From contig CALCKF010000070.1 of assembly GCA_937966095.1 (NCBI GenBank), positions 1 through 13,164 on the forward strand: a DNA stretch of 13,164 nt. The letters are read 5' to 3'. This DNA is from an uncultured Eubacterium sp. (GTDB lineage: Bacteria; Bacillota; Clostridia; Peptostreptococcales; Anaerovoracaceae). The notes beneath the pieces were generated by a model. It did not search any database. It saw nothing but the letters and a program-made list of their open reading frames with translations, and had not been told where the DNA came from. Position numbers and translations under genes: made by a program. Numbering within the stretch: the first letter of the stretch is position 1; each line of letters begins with the position of its first letter. Below are positions 6,622 through 13,164 of the stretch, in pieces.

Positions 6622-7203
6622 ATGTCTATAATATGTGTTTTGCAGGGAGGTCCCAGAAAAAACGGTAATACGGCAGCTCTTACAAGAGCTTTTGAAAAAA
6701 GACTGGCAGAAAGAGGTGTATCATACAGTGACCTGTGGCTGCCGGATATGGATATCGCTCCATGTACAGGATGCCGGGTGTGTCAGGATGATTTCAGCGG
6801 TATGGGATGTGTCATAAAGGATGATATGGAGAAGATATTTGCGGAAGTAATGGAAAGCAGCATTATAGTCCTTGCGTCACCTATATATTCATGGTACTGC
6901 ACACCGCCTATGAAGATAGTGATGGATCGTCTGGCATACGGAATGAACAAATATTATGGAAAAAAAGCAGGACCTTCACTTTGGGAAGGGAAAAGCCTTG
7001 CTGTAATAACTACATGCGGATACAGACCGGAAAAAGGAGCAGAGCTCTGGAATGAGGGTGTAAAGAGATACTGTCGTCATTCAAAGCTCAAATATATTTC
7101 TATGCTGGCAGAAAGACATACAGGATATGATCATGAATTCATGGATAGTGAAAAGGAAAATCACGCACGCGATTTTGCCGATATGTTAGCGGATATTGTG
7201 TGA
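6622..7203 (+). CDS. Flavodoxin-fold NAD(P)H-dependent FMN oxidoreductase with cysteine cluster
   Basis: A 193-aa protein of the NADPH-dependent FMN reductase / iron-sulfur flavoprotein-like family. LQGGPRKNGNTAAL (7-20) is the FMN phosphate-binding loop, and LASPIYSWYCTPPMKIVMDRL (84-104) is the second flavin-contacting segment. PCTGCRVCQ provides Cys48, Cys51 and Cys54, followed by Cys63 in GMGCVIKDDM. This resembles the compact cysteine motif that holds an iron-sulfur cluster in archaeal Isf, but the last gap is 8 residues and cluster binding is uncertain. It should be a cytosolic electron-transfer or quinone/xenobiotic reductase; the substrate is unknown. The start is set by AAGGAGAAGGA at 6610-6620. 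It lies between the structured RNA and hpf, two elements that often sit close together, so it may be an insertion into an older arrangement. Confidence 0.85.
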   Translation: MSIICVLQGGPRKNGNTAALTRAFEKRLAERGVSYSDLWLPDMDIAPCTGCRVCQDDFSGMGCVIKDDMEKIFAEVMESSIIVLASPIYSWYCTPPMKIVMDRLAYGMNKYYGKKAGPSLWEGKSLAVITTCGYRPEKGAELWNEGVKRYCRHSKLKYISMLAERHTGYDHEFMDSEKENHARDFADMLADIV

Positions 7204-7284
7204 TGTATAAAAAGAGAGAATGTGTGTGTTTTTTCAGATTTTTCTGTGAATATATAAAAAAACAATGCACATAAATACAATATA

Positions 7285-7293
7285 TGGTATACT
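7285..7293 (+). promoter_or_regulatory. Possible extended -10 promoter of hpf
   Basis: TGG followed by TATACT (7288-7293) matches an extended -10 element. The -35 position is weak (ATGCAC at 7265-7270, 17 nt upstream). Transcription would start near 7300, about 40 nt before hpf. The stretch 7204-7339 holds no gene and separates hpf from the preceding oxidoreductase by 136 nt, which makes a separate promoter likely. Confidence 0.5.
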
Positions 7294-7339
7294 TGGAAAA
7301 AGGCCGTAATGTTTTAAGGCTGCAAAGGAGGTTGTTAGT

Positions 7340-7864
7340 ATGAAGACAAATATAAGCGGTAAAAACTATAATCCGAGCGATAAGCTGAAAGAGGTGATAG
7401 AGAAAAAATTCCAGAAGCTTGACAAGTATTTTTCCAATGAAATCACCGGAAATATAATGACTATAAAAGAAAAGGGCGGATATAAAGTTGAAGCCACTAT
7501 AAATGCCAAAGGCACTATATTCAGAGCAGAAGTAAAAGCGGGAGATCCGTATGATGCTGTAGATGGTGTTATCGACAAGCTCTCAAGCCAGATGTCAAAA
7601 TTCAAGAGCAAGCTTCAGAAAAAATACAAGGGGAACAAAGATTTCACGTTTGCGGAACTTCCGGAAGCTGAAGAGCAGGAAGAAATACAAATAGTAAAGA
7701 AAAAGAAATTTGAACTTGTACCTATGACAGTAGACGAGGCAATCGTGCAGATGGAGCTTCTTGCTCATAATTTCTTTGTTTTTCTCAATATGGAAACCGA
7801 TTCTGTCAATGTAGTATACAGAAGAAATGACCAGGCATATGGTCTTCTGGAAACGACATATTGA
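7340..7864 (+). CDS. hpf: Long-form ribosome hibernation promoting factor HPF (RaiA/S30AE family)
   Basis: The 174-aa protein has the two-domain layout of long HPF. The N-terminal S30AE domain (about 1-100) binds the decoding region of the 30S subunit. A charged linker (about 101-117) leads to a C-terminal dimerisation domain (about 118-174) ending in VVYRRNDQAYGLL, a well-conserved signature. Long HPF dimers join two 70S ribosomes into translationally silent 100S particles in stationary phase or stress. AAAGGAGG at 7324-7331 is a near-perfect ribosome binding site 8 nt before the ATG. The gene probably has its own promoter (7285-7293) and ends at a terminator (7891-7913). Its position downstream of comF and the structured RNA supports the raiA-motif assignment of that RNA. 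Confidence 0.96.
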   Translation: MKTNISGKNYNPSDKLKEVIEKKFQKLDKYFSNEITGNIMTIKEKGGYKVEATINAKGTIFRAEVKAGDPYDAVDGVIDKLSSQMSKFKSKLQKKYKGNKDFTFAELPEAEEQEEIQIVKKKKFELVPMTVDEAIVQMELLAHNFFVFLNMETDSVNVVYRRNDQAYGLLETTY

Positions 7865-7890
7865 AAATATTGATAATAAAAAAGATCACG

Positions 7891-7913
7891 GCGGAGCATT
7901 TTGCTCCGCTTTT
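7891..7913 (+). terminator. Intrinsic terminator after hpf
   Basis: GCGGAGCA (7891-7898) pairs with TGCTCCGC (7902-7909) around a 3-nt TTT loop and is followed by TTTT (7910-7913). It lies 26 nt after the hpf stop codon and separates the hpf unit from the cdaA operon. Confidence 0.88.
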
Positions 7914-8011
7914 AGCATATAAAAAGAGATAGATGATAAATGTAGCTACAGTGTGAAAGGTAAGTGTTTTATTGGTAATACTATTGAAAATAATGCTTGT
8001 TTTTTGTAGAA

Positions 8012-8017
8012 TATAAT
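8012..8017 (+). promoter_or_regulatory. Probable -10 box of the cdaA-cdaR-glmM-glmS operon
   Basis: A consensus TATAAT lies 31 nt before the cdaA start codon. No good -35 box is found at 16-18 nt. TTGAAA at 7984-7989 is 22 nt away, too far for ordinary sigma-A spacing. The region 7914-8011 holds no other recognisable element. Confidence 0.5.
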
Positions 8018-8048
8018 GGAGTATCTATTTGAAACCGGGAGCGGATAA

Positions 8049-8897
8049 ATGCAGGAATTTTTTAAAAATATATTTTCTGGAATAGGGATAACAGATGTCA
8101 TAGATATACTTATCGTGGCTTTTGTTATTTATAAAATACTCGGTCTTATAAAGCAGACAAGGGCGCAGCAGCTCATGAAAGGTGTGTTGCTGCTGGTGGT
8201 GGCTACTTTTGTTTCGGGTGCTCTGAATCTGCACACTATAAACTGGCTGCTGAAAGGCACTGTAGCTCTGGGAGCTGTAGCAGTGCTCGTAGTATTTCAG
8301 CCGGAGCTTAGGCGTGCATTGGAGTATATGGGAAGGAGCAAATTTTTCAAAGCGCCTCTTCGGCGTGTAGATAAAGAGAAAGGTAAGCAGATTACTGCCC
8401 ATATAGTCAGAGCGATAGAAAATTTTTCAAAGGACAGAGTGGGAGCACTGATAGTTTTTGAAAATGAGATATCCCTCTCAGATATAATGGAAAGCGGTAC
8501 TATAGTCGATGCACAGATATCTGAGGAAATACTGGAGAATATTTTTTACGAAGGCGCTCCTCTCCATGACGGAGCTGTTATCATACGCAATGATCGTGTT
8601 TATGCCGCGGGTTGTGTGCTTCCTCTTACAAGAAGCAATATTATAGGTAAAGAGCTTGGGACCAGACACAGAGCAGGGATCGGAATAACGGAAAATTCTG
8701 ATGCTCTTACGATAATAGTGTCTGAAGAGACCGGAATAATATCCATGGCCAGCGAAGGCCAGTTATCGAGGTTTCTTGATATCAAGACAGTGGAAAAAAC
8801 TCTGCTCAATATGTATTTCAATGTTGAGGAGAATAAAGGCACAATGTCCATAATACCGAGGATAATGAACATGATAAGGGGGAAGAAAGATGTTTAA
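8049..8897 (+). CDS. cdaA: Diadenylate cyclase CdaA (membrane-bound c-di-AMP synthase)
   Basis: The 282-aa protein makes cyclic di-AMP from two ATP. About three N-terminal membrane segments (near 13-32, 44-60 and 66-84, the last ending in VALGAVAVLVVFQPELRRAL) anchor it. The cytosolic DAC domain (about 105-265) carries the catalytic DGA motif in APLHDGAVII (Asp174-Gly-Ala176) and the RHR motif in GTRHRAGIG (206-208). Both motifs are intact. Cyclic di-AMP controls potassium and osmolyte transport and cell-wall homeostasis. GGGAG (8037-8041) is the ribosome binding site, 7 nt before the ATG. The cdaR start lies 8 bp inside the cdaA end. The cdaA-cdaR-glmM order is the classic Firmicutes arrangement; in several species CdaR and GlmM bind CdaA and modulate it. 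Confidence 0.97.
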   Translation: MQEFFKNIFSGIGITDVIDILIVAFVIYKILGLIKQTRAQQLMKGVLLLVVATFVSGALNLHTINWLLKGTVALGAVAVLVVFQPELRRALEYMGRSKFFKAPLRRVDKEKGKQITAHIVRAIENFSKDRVGALIVFENEISLSDIMESGTIVDAQISEEILENIFYEGAPLHDGAVIIRNDRVYAAGCVLPLTRSNIIGKELGTRHRAGIGITENSDALTIIVSEETGIISMASEGQLSRFLDIKTVEKTLLNMYFNVEENKGTMSIIPRIMNMIRGKKDV

Positions 8898-9834
8898 CAG
8901 CAAGACATTTCTGAGAATAATTTCCCTCATAGCGGCTATTTTGCTCTGGGCGTATGTAATGGGAGAGGTGGATCCGGAAAAAAGAGGAAAAGTGGATGTA
9001 CATATATCTTATACCAATGAGGATATATTGGCAGAAGAAGGTCTTGCAGCAGTGGTAGGAGACAATATGACAACGACTGCCGTCATAAAGGGAAAACGGT
9101 CGGAAGTCAATGAGATAAACAAGACGGGGCTTACAGCATATATCGATGTTTCATCCTGTAAGAAAGGCAAAAATAAAATGGAGATAATAGTAAATACTCC
9201 TGATGGGATAAGCCTGGAGAATATTGCTGAAGAATATCTTACTGTTAAAGTCGAAGATCTGGCAGAGGAGGAAAAGCCTCTGAATGTTGAGTTCATAGAA
9301 AAGGATAAAATAGTTGCTAAAGATGGTGAAAAGATACCGTGGATTATAGCGACGGATCCTGAGACTATAAGTGTGACAGGAAGCCGAAGTGCTGTCGAAA
9401 AAGTATCTGAAGTACGTGGCAATGTATCTTCTAAAAGATCTACTGAATATGAAAGCAGATGGGTATATGTATCCGCTGTTGCGGTAGATGAAAACGGAGA
9501 AAAGGTGGAAGGTGTCACCATAGAGAACAGTGAAAACATACGGGCATTGATTCGTACACTGACAGTAAAGACTGTAGATGTAGAGATATCGACTCGTGAT
9601 ATCGAGGACGGATTTGAGATAGATGAAATAAAAGGAGTAGAAAGTGCTGTTGTACTTGGATCCCAGGATATGATAGACAGTATAGACAGCATTGACGGTG
9701 TACTGGATATGAGCGGGATCACCGGCACTGATTTTAACGAAGCCAGTGTGCAGCTTATCGTTCCGGAAGGTATATATCTTTATAATGGCGAGGACACGGT
9801 AAGTGTAAAAGTCAAGCTCAAGACGGTCCAATAG
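8890..9834 (+). CDS. cdaR: CdaA regulatory protein CdaR (YbbR-domain)
   Basis: A 314-aa membrane-anchored extracytoplasmic protein. Residues 7-23 (FLRIISLIAAILLWAYV) form a single N-terminal membrane anchor, and the rest is a string of beta-rich YbbR domains at about 31-123, 129-225 and 228-313. Three domains are visible, against four in the longer Bacillus subtilis protein, so this is a compact form. CdaR associates with CdaA at the membrane and modulates c-di-AMP synthesis in other Firmicutes. The start overlaps the end of cdaA by 8 bp, and a GGGGGAAG run just upstream acts as ribosome binding site. The protein is very rich in Glu, Asp, Val and Ile, as expected for this family, and has no catalytic motif. 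Confidence 0.92.
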   Translation: MFNSKTFLRIISLIAAILLWAYVMGEVDPEKRGKVDVHISYTNEDILAEEGLAAVVGDNMTTTAVIKGKRSEVNEINKTGLTAYIDVSSCKKGKNKMEIIVNTPDGISLENIAEEYLTVKVEDLAEEEKPLNVEFIEKDKIVAKDGEKIPWIIATDPETISVTGSRSAVEKVSEVRGNVSSKRSTEYESRWVYVSAVAVDENGEKVEGVTIENSENIRALIRTLTVKTVDVEISTRDIEDGFEIDEIKGVESAVVLGSQDMIDSIDSIDGVLDMSGITGTDFNEASVQLIVPEGIYLYNGEDTVSVKVKLKTVQ

Positions 9835-9868
9835 AGATAGATCAGATAAAGAAAGTAAGGAGAAGTGT

Positions 9869-11218
9869 ATGGGAAGATTATTTGGGACTGACGGTGTCAG
9901 AGGCATAGCTAATTCTGAGCTGACACCTGAACTTGCATTTAAGCTGGGGAAAGCCGGTGCGTATGCACTGAGCCGAGATAAGATCCGCCCTGTAGTGCTT
10001 ATAGGTAAAGATACACGCCTTTCAGGCGATATGCTGGAGGATGCCCTCAGTGCGGGGATACTGGCTGTGGGAGGAAATGTAATAAAGGTGGGTGTGCTGC
10101 CCACTCCGGCAGTTGCATATCTTGTAAAGGCATATAAGGCGGATGCGGGAGTTGTTATTTCGGCATCCCACAATCCTTTTGAATATAATGGCATAAAATT
10201 TTTCAATGGTGAAGGATTCAAGCTTGATGACCGAATCGAAGATGAGATCGAGGATATAATACTGAGAGATATTGATGTCAATAAGCATATAACAGGAGAA
10301 AAGCTTGGCAGGTCGTTGGAGGCAGATGACGATGCAGAGGATAGATATGCTGATTTTCTTAAGAATACTATAGATGAAGATATAAGAGGAATAAAACTGG
10401 TTCTGGACTGTGCTAACGGAGCATCATATAAGGTGGCTGAAAAAGTTTACTCTCAGCTGGGTGCAGATATAACTGTTATCGGTAATGAGCCTAACGGTGT
10501 AAATATAAATGATCACTGCGGATCTACGCACCCTGAGAAACTTCAGCATGAAGTTGTAAAGCAGGGCGCTTTTATGGGGCTGGCCTTTGACGGAGATGCT
10601 GACAGACTTATCGCTGTAGATGAAAAAGGGAGGATAATAGATGGCGATAAGCTGATATGCATATGTGCTAAAATGATGAAAGATTCAGGACGTCTTCGTG
10701 ACAACAGGGTGACGGCAACAGTTATGAGCAATATAGGATTTCATAAATATCTGAAAAACCTGGGCTGCAGCGTAGATGTAACGTCTGTCGGAGACCGGTA
10801 TGTGCTGGAAAGCATGATGAAAACAGGATGTCTTATAGGCGGCGAGCAGTCTGGACATATAATATTTCTTAACCATACTACGACAGGTGACGGGATACTT
10901 TCTTCACTTCAGTTGCTTCAGGCTGTTGTCATGTCGGGAAAGAAAGCCTCCCAGCTTTCCGATGAAATTGAGATATTTCCGCAGGTGCTTAGGAATGCAA
11001 GTGTAAAGAATGAAAATAAAGATGTGTTTATGGATGATGATGAGATAAAGGCGGCTGTTGCGGATGTGGAAAATGAAGTAAAAGGAGAAGGACGCGTACT
11101 GATAAGACCTTCCGGGACAGAACCGCTGGTAAGAGTAATGCTGGAAGGGCAGGACGTGGATCATATCACGGATCTTGCAGACAGGCTTGCAGAGCTTCTC
11201 ACCAGGAAATTCGGATAG
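9869..11218 (+). CDS. glmM: Phosphoglucosamine mutase GlmM
   Basis: The 449-aa enzyme converts glucosamine-6-phosphate to glucosamine-1-phosphate on the way to UDP-GlcNAc for peptidoglycan. Its start, GRLFGTDGVRG, is typical. The phosphoserine loop ISASHNP places catalytic Ser100. The metal loop DGDADR is at 241-246, the sugar-binding GEQSGH at 325-330, and the phosphate-binding RPSGTEP at 413-419. Length and all motifs are normal. AAGGAGA about 6 nt before the ATG is the ribosome binding site. It lies 34 nt after cdaR and 12 nt before glmS, so both steps of amino-sugar supply are made from one transcript with the cyclase. GlmM proteins in other Firmicutes bind and inhibit CdaA, which may couple wall precursor flux to c-di-AMP. 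Confidence 0.98.
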   Translation: MGRLFGTDGVRGIANSELTPELAFKLGKAGAYALSRDKIRPVVLIGKDTRLSGDMLEDALSAGILAVGGNVIKVGVLPTPAVAYLVKAYKADAGVVISASHNPFEYNGIKFFNGEGFKLDDRIEDEIEDIILRDIDVNKHITGEKLGRSLEADDDAEDRYADFLKNTIDEDIRGIKLVLDCANGASYKVAEKVYSQLGADITVIGNEPNGVNINDHCGSTHPEKLQHEVVKQGAFMGLAFDGDADRLIAVDEKGRIIDGDKLICICAKMMKDSGRLRDNRVTATVMSNIGFHKYLKNLGCSVDVTSVGDRYVLESMMKTGCLIGGEQSGHIIFLNHTTTGDGILSSLQLLQAVVMSGKKASQLSDEIEIFPQVLRNASVKNENKDVFMDDDEIKAAVADVENEVKGEGRVLIRPSGTEPLVRVMLEGQDVDHITDLADRLAELLTRKFG

Positions 11219-11230
11219 GAGGAGAATATA

Positions 11231-13060
11231 ATGTGCGGTATAGTTGGATTCGCAGGCAAGGACCATGCGAAGGAAAAAATAATAGATGGACTTAAGAGGC
11301 TTGAATACAGAGGATATGACTCTGCAGGCATTGCTCTGCCGATAAATGGCAGGATAGAAATAAGGAAACATGTGGGGGAGATAAAGAACCTTGAAAAGAT
11401 AATAGGAGATCCGGAGTTTGACAGTTCCGTAGGGATAGGTCATACAAGATGGGCAACTCATGGAGCTCCGTCAGATCTGAATGCACATCCCCATGCAAAC
11501 AGCGATAATTCCATAGCGATCGTACATAACGGGATAATAGAAAACTATCAGGAGATCAAGGAAAGGCTCATCAAGGAACATGATATACATTTCAGATCTG
11601 AAACTGATTCTGAAGTTATAGCTCATCTTATCGGTGTTTTTTATGAAGGCGATCTCCTGGATGCCGTGAACAAAGCTGTTGCTGAAATGCGAGGAGCATA
11701 TGCTGTATGTGCCATAGCTGCTGCTGAGCCTGATAAGATAGTTGCTGTGAGAAAGGATGCACCTCTTGTTGCCGGCATAGGGAAAGGATTCAATTTTATT
11801 GCTTCTGATATACCTGCGCTGCTTAAATATGTAAGAGAGGTATATCTGATAGAAAACAATGAAACAGTAGTGCTGACAAAGGATGAGATAACTATATATG
11901 ACGAAAATGGCCAAAAGGTAAACAGAGAAGTCTTCCATGTAACATGGGATGCGGATGCTGCAGAAAAGGAAGGATATGAACACTTCATGCTGAAGGAGAT
12001 ACATGAACAGCCGAAGGGGATATTCGAGACTCTTAACCGAAGGATTAATGATGATGACAGCATAAATCTTGATGGCATAACTATGACGAAAGAAGATATA
12101 GAGAATTTTAATAAAGTCTATATAGTGGCATGCGGTACTGCATATCATGCGGGACTTGTGGGGAAGATGGTCATAGAGAAAATGGCCAGGATACCGGTAG
12201 AAGTGGATGTAGCATCTGAATTCCGGTATAGAGATCCGTTTGTGGACAACAGAACACTTTTTATAGCTATAAGCCAGTCAGGGGAGACTCTGGATACTCT
12301 GGCAGCATTGAGAGAAGCAAAGCGGAAAGGGGCAAGGATACTTTCTGTTGTCAATGTCGTAGGAAGCTCTGTAGCGAGAGAATCAGACGATGTGTTTTAT
12401 ACATGGGCAGGCCCGGAAATTGCTGTAGCTTCTACAAAAGCATACACTACCCAGTTGATATGTATGTATCTTATAGGACTTTATATGGGTAAAACCAGGG
12501 GTACAATAGAAAACGGATATTATGAAACAGTACTGTCAGAACTCAAACAGCTACCTGATAAAGTCAGTGAGCTTCTCAATAAAGAAGATGAGATAGCTGC
12601 TCTGGCAGACAGATATTATAAAAGAGAACAGGTATTTTTCATCGGAAGAGGGCTGGACTCGGGTGTATCATTCGAGGGATCCCTTAAGTTGAAGGAAATA
12701 TCGTACATAAATTCATTTGCTATAGCTGCAGGAGAACTGAAGCATGGTACGATAGCACTTATGGAAGAATCATCACTGGTATTTGCACTGGCTACACAGG
12801 ATTCACTGTATGAAAAGATGGTTTCAAACGTTGAAGAAATCAAAGCGCGTGGAGCAAGAATAATAGCTATAGCTAAAGAAGGAAAAACGGAAATAGAATC
12901 TGTAGCTGATGAGGTAATATATATACCGTATTGTATAGATGAGGTTTCTCCGGTACTTGCTGTCATACCTCTGCAGATTTTTGCATATTATGTAGCAAAG
13001 GACAGGGGATGTAATATAGATAAGCCTAAGAACCTTGCTAAATCGGTTACAGTGGAATAA
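11231..13060 (+). CDS. glmS: Glutamine--fructose-6-phosphate aminotransferase GlmS
   Basis: The 609-aa enzyme makes glucosamine-6-phosphate from fructose-6-phosphate and glutamine, the committed step of amino-sugar synthesis. The N-terminal glutaminase domain (about 2-220) starts with the nucleophile Cys2 in MCGIVGF and has HTRWATHG (71-78) and the oxyanion-side HNG (99-101). Two SIS domains follow: VACGTAYHAG (299-308) with SQSGETLDT (348-356), and FIGRGLDSG (470-478). The isomerase residues are visible: KEISYI around Glu489, KHG with His505, and Lys604 in NLAKSVTVE. The segment after KEISYI reads NSFAIAAGELKHG, where other family members commonly have HAEAYAAGELKHG. AGGAGGAG (11217-11224) overlaps the glmM stop region and is a strong ribosome binding site. 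No glmS ribozyme precedes it. Confidence 0.98.
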   Translation: MCGIVGFAGKDHAKEKIIDGLKRLEYRGYDSAGIALPINGRIEIRKHVGEIKNLEKIIGDPEFDSSVGIGHTRWATHGAPSDLNAHPHANSDNSIAIVHNGIIENYQEIKERLIKEHDIHFRSETDSEVIAHLIGVFYEGDLLDAVNKAVAEMRGAYAVCAIAAAEPDKIVAVRKDAPLVAGIGKGFNFIASDIPALLKYVREVYLIENNETVVLTKDEITIYDENGQKVNREVFHVTWDADAAEKEGYEHFMLKEIHEQPKGIFETLNRRINDDDSINLDGITMTKEDIENFNKVYIVACGTAYHAGLVGKMVIEKMARIPVEVDVASEFRYRDPFVDNRTLFIAISQSGETLDTLAALREAKRKGARILSVVNVVGSSVARESDDVFYTWAGPEIAVASTKAYTTQLICMYLIGLYMGKTRGTIENGYYETVLSELKQLPDKVSELLNKEDEIAALADRYYKREQVFFIGRGLDSGVSFEGSLKLKEISYINSFAIAAGELKHGTIALMEESSLVFALATQDSLYEKMVSNVEEIKARGARIIAIAKEGKTEIESVADEVIYIPYCIDEVSPVLAVIPLQIFAYYVAKDRGCNIDKPKNLAKSVTVE

Positions 13061-13070
13061 AATGCTTTAC

Positions 13071-13091
13071 AAGCTGCCCGTGGGGCAGCTT
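13071..13091 (+). terminator. Hairpin between glmS and the next gene, without a clear U-tract
   Basis: AAGCTGCCC (13071-13079) and GGGCAGCTT (13083-13091) form a perfect 9-bp stem with a GTG loop, 10 nt after the glmS stop. The sequence after it, GAATATTTG, is not a T-run, so termination is probably partial at best. It may act as a leaky terminator, an mRNA-stabilising hairpin or a processing boundary before the following gene. Confidence 0.55.
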
Positions 13092-13112
13092 GAATATTTG
13101 AAAGGAAAAGAT

Positions 13113-13164
13113 ATGAGTTATGATATAAGGGACATATCCCTGGCCGCTTCAGGCCGCAGGAAGA
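13113..13164 (+). CDS. ahcY: Probable adenosylhomocysteinase, N-terminal fragment (cut by window end)
   Basis: Only the first 17 codons are present: MSYDIRDISLAASGRRK. The pattern DIRDISLA.SGRRK resembles the start of S-adenosylhomocysteine hydrolases of the bacterial/archaeal type, where a DISLA..G segment precedes the catalytic domain. If correct, the enzyme splits S-adenosylhomocysteine into adenosine and homocysteine in the methyl cycle. AAAGGAAAAG (13101-13110) is the ribosome binding site, 2 nt before the ATG by its end and about 6 nt from its core. The gene follows glmS by 52 nt and a hairpin, and I see no riboswitch. The assignment rests on a very short stretch. Confidence 0.55.
   Translation, partial: MSYDIRDISLAASGRRK

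Noticed and set aside
7204..7260. A terminator after the flavoprotein gene (T-run near 7230)
   Set aside because: The T-runs are not preceded by a real stem. The only pairing, CAGA/TCTG, is 4 bp.
9151..10281. A 376-codon open frame on the minus strand across cdaR and glmM
   Set aside because: It lies opposite two well-conserved genes with intact motifs, has no ribosome binding site or recognisable domain, and its Ser/Ile/Tyr-rich composition is what the complement of this codon use gives.
9835..11230. A glmS ribozyme or other leader element before glmS or glmM
   Set aside because: The gaps are only 34 nt (cdaR-glmM) and 12 nt (glmM-glmS), too short for the ribozyme.
13061..13112. A SAM or SAH riboswitch before the probable ahcY
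   Set aside because: Only 52 nt are available, holding one simple hairpin and a ribosome binding site, with no conserved riboswitch core.
1..13164. Mobile elements, CRISPR arrays, tRNA or rRNA genes
   Set aside because: I saw no transposase or integrase motif, no regularly spaced direct repeats, and no tRNA cloverleaf or rRNA sequence.

Overview
The window looks like a chromosomal core region of an anaerobic low-to-moderate GC Firmicute, most likely class Clostridia. The reasons are strong AGGAGG-type ribosome binding sites, heavy use of ATA and AGA/AGG codons, and a set of typical Firmicutes genes: yhaM, recD2, comF, long-form hpf, cdaA-cdaR-glmM and glmS. I cannot place it to genus. All genes are intact except the last, which is cut by the window edge, and I see no sign of mobile DNA.

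Layout. A hairpin terminator (15-45) closes whatever lies upstream. A stretch of about 400 bases without a convincing gene follows; it holds some hairpins and a possible small-RNA unit. A YtcJ-type amidohydrolase lies on the minus strand (459-2084), with its own promoter at 2186-2214 and a strong terminator at 405-446. A divergent promoter (TTGACA-18-TATAAT, 2363-2392) starts a plus-strand nucleic-acid operon: yhaM (3'-5' exoribonuclease), recD2 (DNA helicase) and comF (phosphoribosyltransferase-like competence protein). RecD2 and comF share an ATGA overlap.

Immediately after comF, with its closing stem touching the comF stop codon, is a structured noncoding RNA of about 190 nt (6395-6586). 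I assign it to the raiA-motif RNA family, because it sits between comF and the ribosome hibernation gene hpf/raiA and has a multi-helix fold closed by a perfect 23-bp stem. A small flavodoxin-fold oxidoreductase gene with a cysteine cluster lies between this RNA and hpf. The hpf gene ends at a terminator (7891-7913).

The second half is a compact operon on the plus strand: cdaA (diadenylate cyclase), cdaR (its YbbR-domain partner), glmM (phosphoglucosamine mutase) and glmS (glucosamine-6-phosphate synthase). It joins cyclic di-AMP signalling to amino-sugar precursor supply for peptidoglycan. There is no room for a glmS ribozyme: glmS starts 12 nt after glmM. A hairpin without a clear U-tract separates glmS from the first 17 codons of a probable S-adenosylhomocysteine hydrolase gene.

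The most interesting element is the raiA-like RNA, with its extreme closing stem, its possible pseudoknot and the oxidoreductase inserted between it and hpf. No new protein system is evident.
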